Source: an uncultured Oscillospiraceae bacterium (GTDB lineage Bacteria; Bacillota; Clostridia; UBA1212; SIG427). Taken from it: a DNA stretch of 11,737 nucleotides. The notes under the pieces were generated by a model that did not search any database, was not told the origin of the DNA, and worked only from the letters and a program-made list of their open reading frames with translations. The position numbers and the translations under genes were made by a program. The stretch is taken from NCBI GenBank assembly GCA_902465325.1, contig CABQMV010000060.1, forward strand, positions 1 to 11,737, in the 5' to 3' direction. Below are positions 5,427 to 11,737 of the stretch, in pieces (the stretch's first letter is position 1; the number at the start of each line of letters is the position of its first letter).

Positions 5427-8400
5427 TTATTCCTGATCCTCGTCATCCGCCATAGAATCCTCTAACATGCTGTCAAACATATTGGGATCAAGATCGTCCT
5501 CTTCCCCGTTGAAATCCACCATTTCCGTTTCGTCGCCGAATTCATCGTCAAAGAGTAAATCGCCGTCCTCATTGCCGTACATACCGCCGCCCAAAATAGA
5601 GCCGCCGCTGCCAATGGTATTGGCAAAATCCGGATTCTCCACATCTTCCTTCACCCTGTATTTATCAGGATTTTTGATGTATTCCTCTTCAGTCTCTTTA
5701 ATCGGAATCTCTGTGTTGTCATCAGAGAAAATTCTTACATCCAGGGCAAGGCTCTGCAATTCCTTGATCAGTACTTTAAAGGACTCCGGTATCCCCGGCT
5801 CCGGTACATTCTCACCTTTAACAATGGCCTCATAGGTCTTGACACGTCCCACCGTATCATCCGACTTGATTGTCAGAATTTCCTGCAGGGTATAGGCCGC
5901 ACCGTATGCCTCAAGCGCCCATACCTCCATTTCACCGAAACGCTGACCGCCAAACTGAGCTTTACCGCCCAAAGGCTGCTGCGTAACCAGAGAATAGGGG
6001 CCGGTGGAACGGGCGTGAATTTTATCGTCAACCAGATGATGCAGCTTCAAATAGTACATATATCCTACTGTAACCCGATTGTCAAAGGGAAGACCAGTGC
6101 GTCCGTCATAAAGCACTGTTTTTCCGTCTTCATCCAGCCCTGCCAGTCTAAGAGTTTCCATAATATCATCCTCGGAAGCACCATCAAATACCGGCGTAGC
6201 AATCTTCCAGCCCAGCTTTTTCGCAGCAAAGCCCAGATGAACCTCCAACACCTGTCCGATATTCATTCGGGAAGGCACACCCAGAGGATTCAATACAATT
6301 TCCAAGGGGGTTCCGTCAGGCAGGAACGGCATATCCTCCTCAGGTAAAATTCTAGATATAACACCTTTATTTCCATGACGGCCGGCCATCTTGTCGCCTA
6401 CAGACAGCTTCCGCTTCTGGGCAATATAGACTCTTACCATTCTGTTTACACCCGGAGAAAGTTCATCGTCATTCTCTCTTGTAAATTCCTTCACATCTAC
6501 AACAATTCCGGACTCTCCATGGGGTACGCGAAGCGAAGTGTCCCGCACATCTCTGGACTTTTCTCCGAAGATGGCCCGAAGCAATCTTTCCTCTGCAGTA
6601 AGCTCCGTTTCCCCTTTCGGTGTTACCTTACCAACCAGAATATCCCCTGCGTGAACCTCGGAACCTACCAGTACAACACCCTTCTCATCCAGGAATTTCA
6701 GAGCGTCGTCGCCCACATTGGGAATCTCAGAAGTAATTTCCTCCGGTCCAAGTTTGGTATCTCTGGCCTCACACTCATATTCTTCAATATGAATTGATGT
6801 AAAAATATCATTTTTAACCAGCTTTTCACTGATTAAAACAGCATCCTCATAGTTATAGCCCTCCCAGGTCATAAACCCAATCAGAATATTACGTCCCAGA
6901 GCAATTTCACCGTTCTCTGTAGAGGGACCGTCCGCAATTACATCACCAGCCTCCACATGATCTCCGTGTTTAACAATGGGCTTCTGATTCATACAAGTGC
7001 CCTGATTCGTACGCAGGAACTTGAGAAGATTATATTTTTCTACGCCGCCGGAATCCTTTTTAATCGTAATATATTTTCCCGTTACATCCTCTACTGTACC
7101 TGCACTTCTGGCCAGTACAACAGCACCAGAATCCACAGCCGCCTTATATTCAATACCCGTAGCCACAATAGGAGACTCTGCACGAATTAGAGGTACAGCC
7201 TGTCTCTGCATGTTAGATCCCATCAGGGCTCTGGAAGCGTCATCGTTTTCAAGGAACGGAATCATGGCGGCAGCCACCGATACCACCTGCTTCGGTGATA
7301 CGTCCATGTAGTCCACCCGGTCTGCCTCTACTTCAACAAATTCATCTTCATAACGGCAGACAACCTTCTTATTCAGAAAATGTCCTTCTGCATCCAGGGG
7401 CTCATTGGCCTGGGCCACTACATAGCGGTCCTCTTCATCTGCCATCAAATAGTCAATATGGTCCGTTACAGCACCCTTTTCATGATCAAACTTTCTATAC
7501 GGCGCTTCAATAAAACCGTATTCGTTGATTCTGGCATAGGTACTGAGAGAGCCGATCAAACCGATGTTAGGACCTTCAGGCGTTTCAATCGGACACATTC
7601 TTCCATAGTGCGTATAGTGTACGTCACGCACCTCAAAAGAAGCCCTGTCTCGGTTCAGACCGCCAGGCCCCAAAGCACTGAGCCTTCTTTTATTGGCCAG
7701 CTCCGCCAGCGGGTTTGTCTGGTCCATAAACTGAGACAGCTGAGAAGAACCGAAAAACTCTTTAATAGCCGCCGTTACCGGTCTTGTATTAATCAGCGCC
7801 TGAGGGGTAACGACGTCAACCTCCTGAATCGTCATCCGTTCACGGACTACCCTTTCCATTCTGGAAAGGCCGATTCTGAACTGATTCTGCAGCAGTTCTC
7901 CTACGCTTCGAATTCTTCTGTTTCCCAAATGGTCTATATCGTCGGTATGGCCAATTTCGTAGTTTAATCCCAGTATATAGTTGAACCCGGACAAAATATC
8001 ATCCATAGTAAGATGCTTCGGAGCCAGATCGTTAATATGCTCTTCAATTAATTTGCGCAGGGATGCATCGTCAGAGGCCTCAGACATCAATGCCTGAAGC
8101 GCAGGCGCATATACGCGCTGTCCCAGATCCAAATCAGATACATCAAAGCTGATAAAACTTTTAATATCTACCGTATTGTTTCCAATTATTTTTACCGGCC
8201 TGTACGGCGTCTCTACTACGACCTCATTGATCCCTGCATCCTGTATTGCATTGGCCAAATCCTCTGTGATCTTCTGTCCCGCTTCAGCCAGAATCTCTCC
8301 GGAGGAAGGATTTACAATATCCTCTGCCGCAGTTTTATTAATCAGACGCGCTGCCAAAGCCAGCTTTTTGTTAAATTTATAGCGGCCAACTCTTGCCAGG

Positions 8401-9212
8401 TCATACCTTTTGGGATCAAAAAACATTCCCAGCAGCAGAGATCTAGCAGACTCCACCGTAGGGGGCTCTCCAGGGCGGAGTTTCTTATAAATCTCCTGAA
8501 GCGCCTCCTCCTCATTGGTAGTGGTATCCTTTTGCAGTGTATTCAGCAGACGCTCATCGTCGCCGAATAAATTGATGATATCTTCATTTCTGCCATAGCC
8601 CAATGCACGGAAAAGTACCGTGGCCGGCAACTTTCGGTTTCTGTCAATCCGAACAGAAACCACATCGTTATAGTCAATCTCAAACTCCAGCCATGCACCT
8701 CGGTTGGGAATCAGCGTGGATCCGGTAATGTATTTCCCCTTTGCCTTATCCAAATTTTTCTCATAGTAGGCTCCGGGAGAACGAACCAGCTGACTGACAA
8801 TAACACGCTCGGCCCCGTTCATAATAAACGTGCCGTTCTCTGTCATCAGGGGAAACTCCCCAAAAAATATTTTCTGTTCTTTTATTTCTCCTGTAGTTTT
8901 ATTAAGAAGGCGAACCTTTACATTTAATGGCGCGGCGTAGGTGGTATCTCTTTCTTTACACTCTTCAATTGTGTAATTCGTTTTACTGTCAATGACATAG
9001 TCAACAAATTCCAGAACCAACTTGTCATCATAATCCGTAATAGGTGATATATCTCGAAAAACCTCTCTTAACCCTTCCTCGACAAACTGCTTGTATGAGT
9101 TCTTCTGAACTGCAATCAGGTTCGGCATCTCCAGAGTTTCTTCAATCCTTGAAAAGCTCTGCCTTTCGTTCCGACCATACTTTACAGCATGTACCATATC
9201 CGCATGTACCAT
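5427..9212 (-). CDS. rpoB: DNA-directed RNA polymerase subunit beta
   Basis: Second large catalytic subunit, 1261 residues from the ATG at 9212 (MVHADMVHAVKYGRNERQSF). That start has GGGGTGATC just upstream (9219-9227), an 11-nt gap after GGGG. An in-frame GTG at 9290 adds 26 residues but has no SD, lies about 20 nt from the predicted transcript start and has no family support. The ATG at 9197 fits family alignments well but is too far from the SD. Counting from 9212, the rifampicin pocket SSQLSQFMDQTNPLAELANK spans about residues 489-508, with Asn507 at the E. coli His526 position, Asp497 at Asp516 and Ser512 at Ser531. GYNYEDAVL is at about 785-793, GDKMAGRHGNKG at about 940-951, and the conserved C-terminal clamp GGKAQFGGQRFGEMEVWALE at about 1082-1101. 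The last 50 or so residues are rich in Asp and Glu, beyond the usual end of the core. Confidence 0.97.
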   Translation of the reverse strand: MVHADMVHAVKYGRNERQSFSRIEETLEMPNLIAVQKNSYKQFVEEGLREVFRDISPITDYDDKLVLEFVDYVIDSKTNYTIEECKERDTTYAAPLNVKVRLLNKTTGEIKEQKIFFGEFPLMTENGTFIMNGAERVIVSQLVRSPGAYYEKNLDKAKGKYITGSTLIPNRGAWLEFEIDYNDVVSVRIDRNRKLPATVLFRALGYGRNEDIINLFGDDERLLNTLQKDTTTNEEEALQEIYKKLRPGEPPTVESARSLLLGMFFDPKRYDLARVGRYKFNKKLALAARLINKTAAEDIVNPSSGEILAEAGQKITEDLANAIQDAGINEVVVETPYRPVKIIGNNTVDIKSFISFDVSDLDLGQRVYAPALQALMSEASDDASLRKLIEEHINDLAPKHLTMDDILSGFNYILGLNYEIGHTDDIDHLGNRRIRSVGELLQNQFRIGLSRMERVVRERMTIQEVDVVTPQALINTRPVTAAIKEFFGSSQLSQFMDQTNPLAELANKRRLSALGPGGLNRDRASFEVRDVHYTHYGRMCPIETPEGPNIGLIGSLSTYARINEYGFIEAPYRKFDHEKGAVTDHIDYLMADEEDRYVVAQANEPLDAEGHFLNKKVVCRYEDEFVEVEADRVDYMDVSPKQVVSVAAAMIPFLENDDASRALMGSNMQRQAVPLIRAESPIVATGIEYKAAVDSGAVVLARSAGTVEDVTGKYITIKKDSGGVEKYNLLKFLRTNQGTCMNQKPIVKHGDHVEAGDVIADGPSTENGEIALGRNILIGFMTWEGYNYEDAVLISEKLVKNDIFTSIHIEEYECEARDTKLGPEEITSEIPNVGDDALKFLDEKGVVLVGSEVHAGDILVGKVTPKGETELTAEERLLRAIFGEKSRDVRDTSLRVPHGESGIVVDVKEFTRENDDELSPGVNRMVRVYIAQKRKLSVGDKMAGRHGNKGVISRILPEEDMPFLPDGTPLEIVLNPLGVPSRMNIGQVLEVHLGFAAKKLGWKIATPVFDGASEDDIMETLRLAGLDEDGKTVLYDGRTGLPFDNRVTVGYMYYLKLHHLVDDKIHARSTGPYSLVTQQPLGGKAQFGGQRFGEMEVWALEAYGAAYTLQEILTIKSDDTVGRVKTYEAIVKGENVPEPGIPESFKVLIKELQSLALDVRIFSDDNTEIPIKETEEEYIKNPDKYRVKEDVENPDFANTIGSGGSILGGGMYGNEDGDLLFDDEFGDETEMVDFNGEEDDLDPNMFDSMLEDSMADDEDQE

Positions 9213-9215
9213 ATC
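9187..9215 (-). repeat. 15-bp tandem duplication spanning the rpoB start
   Basis: The plus strand has GCATGTACCATATC at 9187-9200 and again at 9202-9215, with a 15-bp period and 14 identical bases. On the coding strand each copy contains an ATG followed by GTACATGC, so the start codon and the peptide MVHA are doubled (MVHAD-MVHAV). The duplication is in frame. Confidence 0.85.
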
Positions 9216-9316
9216 AATGATCACCCCATATATATTAATTCTTTCAGGCAAAACGTCCTGTAAAGATTCATAAGCGTCACAAATACCCACTATGGGATAT
9301 TACAACGCAGTATATG

Positions 9317-9345
9317 ATTATATCATGGCTGTCAAGGGGTGTCAA
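9317..9345 (-). promoter_or_regulatory. Perfect-consensus sigma-A promoter for rpoBC
   Basis: The minus strand reads TTGACA (9345-9340), exactly 17 bp, then TATAAT (9322-9317). Both boxes are 6 of 6. T- and A-rich DNA lies upstream (9351-9375). Transcription should start near 9310, giving a leader of about 98 nt before the ATG at 9212. A second TTGACA sits inside the spacer (9335-9330), but its distance to the -10 box is too short to use. Confidence 0.92.
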
Positions 9346-9368
9346 GAGATTCTTTTGAGTTTTTTTAC

Positions 9369-9395
9369 AAAAAAAGATCCTCTTTTCAGAGGACC
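9369..9395 (-). terminator. Intrinsic terminator after rplL
   Basis: On the minus strand, TCCTCT-GAAA-AGAGGA (9393-9378) forms a 6-bp stem with a GAAA tetraloop, with one further G-C pair possible beyond a mismatch. Seven T residues follow (9375-9369). It lies about 25 nt past the rplL stop and just upstream of the rpoB promoter. The short stem suggests partial rather than complete termination. Confidence 0.8.
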
Positions 9396-9418
9396 CTTCT
9401 CTGCAGAAATTGCAGAAA

Positions 9419-9805
9419 TTATTTTACTTCAACCTCAGCACCGGCAGCCTTGAGCTTCTCTTCAATAGAAGCAGCCTCATCTTTGGATACCTTCTCCTTG
9501 ATCGTAGCGGGAGCTCCGTCAACCATCTTCTTTGCATCCATCAGAGCAGCCCCGGTAATTTCCTTTACAACCTTGATTACATTCATCTTGGATTCGCCTG
9601 CGCTCTTCAAAATAACATCAAATTCAGTCTGCTCAGCAGCACCGCCCTCGTCTCCTCCGGCAGCTGCAACAGCACCGCCTGCAACGGCTACAGGAGCAGC
9701 GGATACGCCAAACTCCTCTTCGATTGCGGAAACTAACTCGGCCAGTTCCATAACGGACATCGCCTTGATATCTTCTATAAATTTTGCAATTTTCTCACTT
9801 GCCAT
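9419..9805 (-). CDS. rplL: 50S ribosomal protein L7/L12
   Basis: L7/L12 dimers form the flexible stalk that recruits and activates EF-G, EF-Tu, IF2 and RF3. The protein is 128 residues from the ATG at 9805. An ATG two codons upstream (9811) is only 3 nt from GGAGG (9815-9819), whereas the 9805 ATG is at 9 nt, so 9805 is preferred. The N-terminal dimerization helices occupy about residues 1-33. An Ala/Gly-rich hinge (about 36-58) follows, then the C-terminal factor-binding domain from about residue 61 with KMNVIKVVKEITG and DAKKMVDGAP. The gene follows rplJ by about 40 nt with no promoter evident, and is closed by the terminator at 9369-9395. Confidence 0.97.
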   Translation of the reverse strand: MASEKIAKFIEDIKAMSVMELAELVSAIEEEFGVSAAPVAVAGGAVAAAGGDEGGAAEQTEFDVILKSAGESKMNVIKVVKEITGAALMDAKKMVDGAPATIKEKVSKDEAASIEEKLKAAGAEVEVK

Positions 9806-9846
9806 TTTCATGTACCTCCATTTTATATAAATTTTTCAAGCCGCGT

Positions 9847-10347
9847 TTACGCGCTTTCTTTCTGTTCCCGAACCGCATTCAGGCCAACGGCCAACGCACG
9901 GATCGTACCCTGCAGAGAACCCAGAATCTGAGCAATCAGAACTTCCTTAGAAGGAATCTTCGCCAGCTTCTCAACTGCCGCCGCATCAATGGCCGCACCG
10001 TCCATAATACCGCCCTTAACAGTCAAAGGCTCAATCTTTTTGGCATTGTCTACAAGGATTTTAGGGCCTACCGTATATTCTTCCTTACAGTAAGCGATGG
10101 CCGTAGGGCCCTTCAGAAAATCAGACACGCCTTCAATCCCCAACTGTTCAACAGCCTTTTCCGTCAGAGAATTCTTGGTTACCTTGTACTCTATACCTGC
10201 TTTACGCAGCGCACTCCGAAGCTCTGTATCCTGCTCTACAGTAATTCCCCGGTAGTCCATAAAAACAACGGTCAGAGAATTCTTTAAATCCTCTGCAATA
10301 GCAGCTACCAAAGCTTCTTTTTCCTTTAAAATCTTCTCACTTGGCAT
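9847..10347 (-). CDS. rplJ: 50S ribosomal protein L10
   Basis: L10 anchors the L7/L12 dimers to 23S rRNA at the stalk base and acts as the autoregulator of its operon. The 166 residues match the family. The N-terminal RNA-binding part includes VVFMDYRGITV (about 27-37) and YKVTKNSL (about 54-61). FLKGPTAIAY is at about 82-91, and the last 35 residues form the helix that carries L12 dimers. The start is the ATG at 10347, with GGAGGAGG at 10357-10364 and a 9-nt spacer. A small CGCG-TAAA-CGCG hairpin overlaps the stop codon. Expression is likely controlled by the leader RNA immediately upstream. Confidence 0.97.
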   Translation of the reverse strand: MPSEKILKEKEALVAAIAEDLKNSLTVVFMDYRGITVEQDTELRSALRKAGIEYKVTKNSLTEKAVEQLGIEGVSDFLKGPTAIAYCKEEYTVGPKILVDNAKKIEPLTVKGGIMDGAAIDAAAVEKLAKIPSKEVLIAQILGSLQGTIRALAVGLNAVREQKESA

Positions 10348-10401
10348 TCACAAACACCTCCTCCAATAAAATTTACTGAGATGCACGCCGTCTTTATTTC
10401 C

Positions 10402-10438
10402 AAACACAAAGCCCTTTTGTGCAAAGACACAAAAGGGC
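10402..10438 (-). terminator. Attenuator hairpin in the L10 leader
   Basis: A perfect 11-bp stem, GCCCTTTTGTG (10438-10428) pairing with CACAAAAGGGC (10421-10411), has a 6-nt loop. The tail TTTGTGTTT follows on the minus strand. It stands about 55 nt before the rplJ start, as expected for a transcription attenuator controlled by the leader. Confidence 0.82.
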
Positions 10439-10530
10439 AGTCTGTTATCATAACAAAAAGACAACACCTCTGCAGGATTTCCATATTGTGTGAGCATTCC
10501 CATACAATACCACCTGCGGTCTCTGGCATC
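10402..10530 (-). ncRNA. Ribosomal protein L10 leader (candidate autoregulatory RNA)
   Basis: The rplA-rplJ gap encodes a structured RNA with the hallmarks of the Bacillota L10 leader, where L10 (with L12) binds a mimic of its 23S site and lowers rplJL expression. Visible elements are AGAGACCGCAGGTGG (about 10524-10510), whose GCAGG pairs with CCTGC at 10476-10472. A TATTGT/ACAATA stem is enclosed between them. CAGAGGTGTTG follows the closing strand. The region ends in an attenuator hairpin. The assignment rests on position, recalled consensus and visible pairing. A covariance-model search (Rfam L10 leader) would settle it. Confidence 0.8.
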
Positions 10531-10545
10531 TAACACTCTATAATA

Positions 10546-11244
10546 TTAAGATCCGTTTCCTTTGGAAGCGTTGATCTTAATAGCCGGTCCCATGGTTGCA
10601 GTAATTACAACACTCTTCATATACTGACCTTTCGCCGCTGCCGGTCTTGCCTTGGCAATGGCATCAAACAGCGCCTTGAAGTTTTCTCCCAGTTTCTCTG
10701 CTCCAAAGGAAGCCTTTCCGATGGGACAGTGGATAATATTTGTCTTGTCCAGCCTGTACTCAATCTTACCGGCTTTCAAATCGTTGATTGCCTTGGTAAC
10801 ATCCATCGTAACAGTACCGGCTTTAGGGTTCGGCATCAAGCCTTTAGGCCCCAGGACCTTACCCAGGCGGCCTACCAGACCCATACAATCCGGCGTCGCC
10901 ACAACAACATCAAAGTCAAACCAGTTCTCGTTCTGGATCTTGGCCACCATATCCTCAGCGCCTACGTAATCGGCACCTGCAGCCTCAGCCTCAGAGGCCT
11001 TATCCCCTTTGGCAATAACAAGAACCCGAACCTTTTTACCGGTTCCGTGAGGGAGGACAACCGCTCCTCTTACCTGCTGATCCGCGTGTCTGGAATCGAC
11101 TCCCAGTCTAAAATGGGCTTCTATGGTCTCGTCAAACTTGGCTTTTGCCGTCTGGACTACCAGTGCAACCGCTTCGTCGGCATCGTATAATCTGGAAAAA
11201 TCAACCAGTTTTGCGCTGTCCTGATACTTTTTACCTCTAAACAC
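10546..11244 (-). CDS. rplA: 50S ribosomal protein L1
   Basis: L1 forms the mobile arm that guides deacylated tRNA out of the E site, and in many bacteria it is also a translational repressor of rplK-rplA. I choose the GTG at 11244, giving 232 residues beginning (M)FRGKKYQDSAKLVD, in line with MKRGKKYQ-type family starts. AAGGAG at 11255-11260 is then 10 nt upstream. A longer frame from GTG at 11253 has only 1 nt of spacing and is unlikely. The L1 signature GRLGKVLGPKGLMPNPKAGT lies at about residues 126-145, and the C-terminal MKSVVITATMGPAIKIN is intact. An ATG-TAG pair sits between SD and start. Confidence 0.95.
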   Translation of the reverse strand: MFRGKKYQDSAKLVDFSRLYDADEAVALVVQTAKAKFDETIEAHFRLGVDSRHADQQVRGAVVLPHGTGKKVRVLVIAKGDKASEAEAAGADYVGAEDMVAKIQNENWFDFDVVVATPDCMGLVGRLGKVLGPKGLMPNPKAGTVTMDVTKAINDLKAGKIEYRLDKTNIIHCPIGKASFGAEKLGENFKALFDAIAKARPAAAKGQYMKSVVITATMGPAIKINASKGNGS

Positions 11245-11260
11245 TACATTCACACTCCTT
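11242..11260 (-). promoter_or_regulatory. rplA ribosome-binding region with embedded start-stop codon pair
   Basis: On the minus strand the order is AAGGAG (11260-11255), 5 nt, ATG (11249-11247), TAG (11246-11244), then the rplA GTG (11244-11242), which shares its first G with the TAG. The ATG is better spaced than the GTG but can only make a one-codon peptide. Ribosomes could terminate there and restart at the GTG. Confidence 0.55.
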
Positions 11261-11296
11261 TATGGTTTATTTCTTTCCCATATCAGTCCTTCTGTA

Positions 11297-11722
11297 TCAG
11301 TCCGTTACCACGATACCCATACTTCTGGCTGTTCCGGCAATCATGCTGGCGGCGGCTTCAATGCTGTTGGCATTTAAGTCGTTCATTTTCTGCTCCGCAA
11401 TCTTAGCGACCTCTGCTTTGGAAATCGTCGCTACCTTATCACGGTTGGGCTTACCTGATCCGCTCTCAATTTTGCAAGCTTTCTTAAGCAAAACTGCTGC
11501 CGGAGGAGTTTTTGTAATGAAAGAGAACGTCTTATCCGCATAGGCAGTAATTACTACAGGAATAATCATCCCTGCATCATTCTTTGTTCTCTCATTGAAT
11601 TCCTTACAAAATCCCATGATGTTCAGGCCATGCTGGCCTAAGGCTGGTCCAACCGGTGGAGCAGGCGTTGCCTTTCCTGCTGGAATCTGCAGTTTAACAT
11701 ATCCAATAATTTTTTTGGCCAT
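11297..11722 (-). CDS. rplK: 50S ribosomal protein L11
   Basis: L11 forms the GTPase-associated centre with 23S helices 43/44. It is the target region for thiostrepton and is required for RelA-type stringent sensing. The 141 residues match the family exactly. The N-terminal domain holds QIPAGKATPAPPVGPALGQ (about 12-30), with both prolines of the thiostrepton-linked site intact. The C-terminal RNA-binding domain includes KTPPAAVLLKKA, SGKPNRDKVATI and AGTARSMGIVV. The start is the ATG at 11722 with GGGAGGT at 11731-11737, at the very edge of the window. Any promoter lies outside. rplA follows after about 50 nt. Confidence 0.97.
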   Translation of the reverse strand: MAKKIIGYVKLQIPAGKATPAPPVGPALGQHGLNIMGFCKEFNERTKNDAGMIIPVVITAYADKTFSFITKTPPAAVLLKKACKIESGSGKPNRDKVATISKAEVAKIAEQKMNDLNANSIEAAASMIAGTARSMGIVVTD

Positions 11723-11737
11723 TTATGTCCACCTCCC

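Noticed and set aside
4716..5465. Long plus-strand open frame (249 codons) opposite rpoC
   Set aside because: It lies entirely antisense to highly conserved RpoC coding sequence (except a few bases into the rpoB end), has no SD or promoter evidence, and its translation has no recognisable domain. The same applies to the other plus-strand frames opposite rpoB, rplA and rplJ.
9213..9290. N-terminal extension of RpoB from a GTG at 9290
   Set aside because: There is no Shine-Dalgarno, it begins about 20 nt from the predicted transcription start, and RpoB families do not have these residues. The SD at 9219-9227 lies inside this stretch and serves the ATG at 9212.
10348..10536. Two small overlapping minus-strand frames between rplA and rplJ
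   Set aside because: They cover the L10 leader RNA and attenuator. The sequence shows RNA pairing, not protein features.
10538..10565. TATTAT box at the end of rplA as a promoter for rplJ
   Set aside because: The best -35 match (about 3 of 6) is too weak, and nothing else supports a start there.

Overview
The window is a conserved ribosomal-protein and RNA-polymerase locus, with every gene on the minus strand. Reading in the direction of transcription (right to left) it carries rplK (L11), rplA (L1), an L10 leader with attenuator, rplJ (L10), rplL (L7/L12), a terminator, rpoB, rpoC, a second terminator, a long AT-rich intergenic region, rpsL (S12), rpsG (S7) and the first 79 codons of fusA (EF-G). 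Gene order, strong Shine-Dalgarno (SD) sites, two GTG starts, the 137-residue S12 and the Bacillota-type RNA polymerase subunits point to a Clostridia-like member of the Bacillota. I cannot name the family from this sequence alone.

Right part (about 9360-11737): rplK, rplA, rplJ and rplL encode the factor-binding stalk and the L1 arm of the 50S subunit. Between rplA and rplJ lies an RNA that looks like the Bacillota L10 leader, ending in an 11-bp attenuator hairpin. A U7 terminator follows rplL.

Centre (1713-9360): rpoB and rpoC form a tight two-gene unit with a 15-nt gap. A perfect-consensus sigma-A promoter (TTGACA-17-TATAAT) precedes rpoB, and a GC-rich terminator follows rpoC. The polymerase genes can therefore be transcribed independently of the stalk genes. 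RpoB has Asn where rifampicin-sensitive bacteria have His526. RpoC has Ser at the position of the fidaxomicin-sensitizing Lys84 of Clostridioides difficile. The rpoB start codon lies in a 15-bp tandem duplication.

Left part (1-1712): about 340 nt of AT-rich DNA carries six copies of a short motif, TTTT(C)ACACYTAAA. The last copy overlaps the -10 box of a strong rpsL promoter. rpsL and rpsG are separated by 154 nt containing a second candidate promoter and a perfect 8-bp hairpin. fusA starts normally after rpsG but stops after 79 codons, before the GTPase DTPG motif. At the break a different reading frame opens whose 17 visible residues resemble the start of barstar, a ribonuclease inhibitor. 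This is either a real rearrangement or an assembly chimera.

Most of the window is ordinary core machinery. The parts worth a second look are the fusA break, the motif cluster upstream of rpsL, the two antibiotic-contact substitutions, the duplicated rpoB start and a start-stop element in front of rplA. I found no CRISPR array, tRNA, rRNA or recognisable mobile element.
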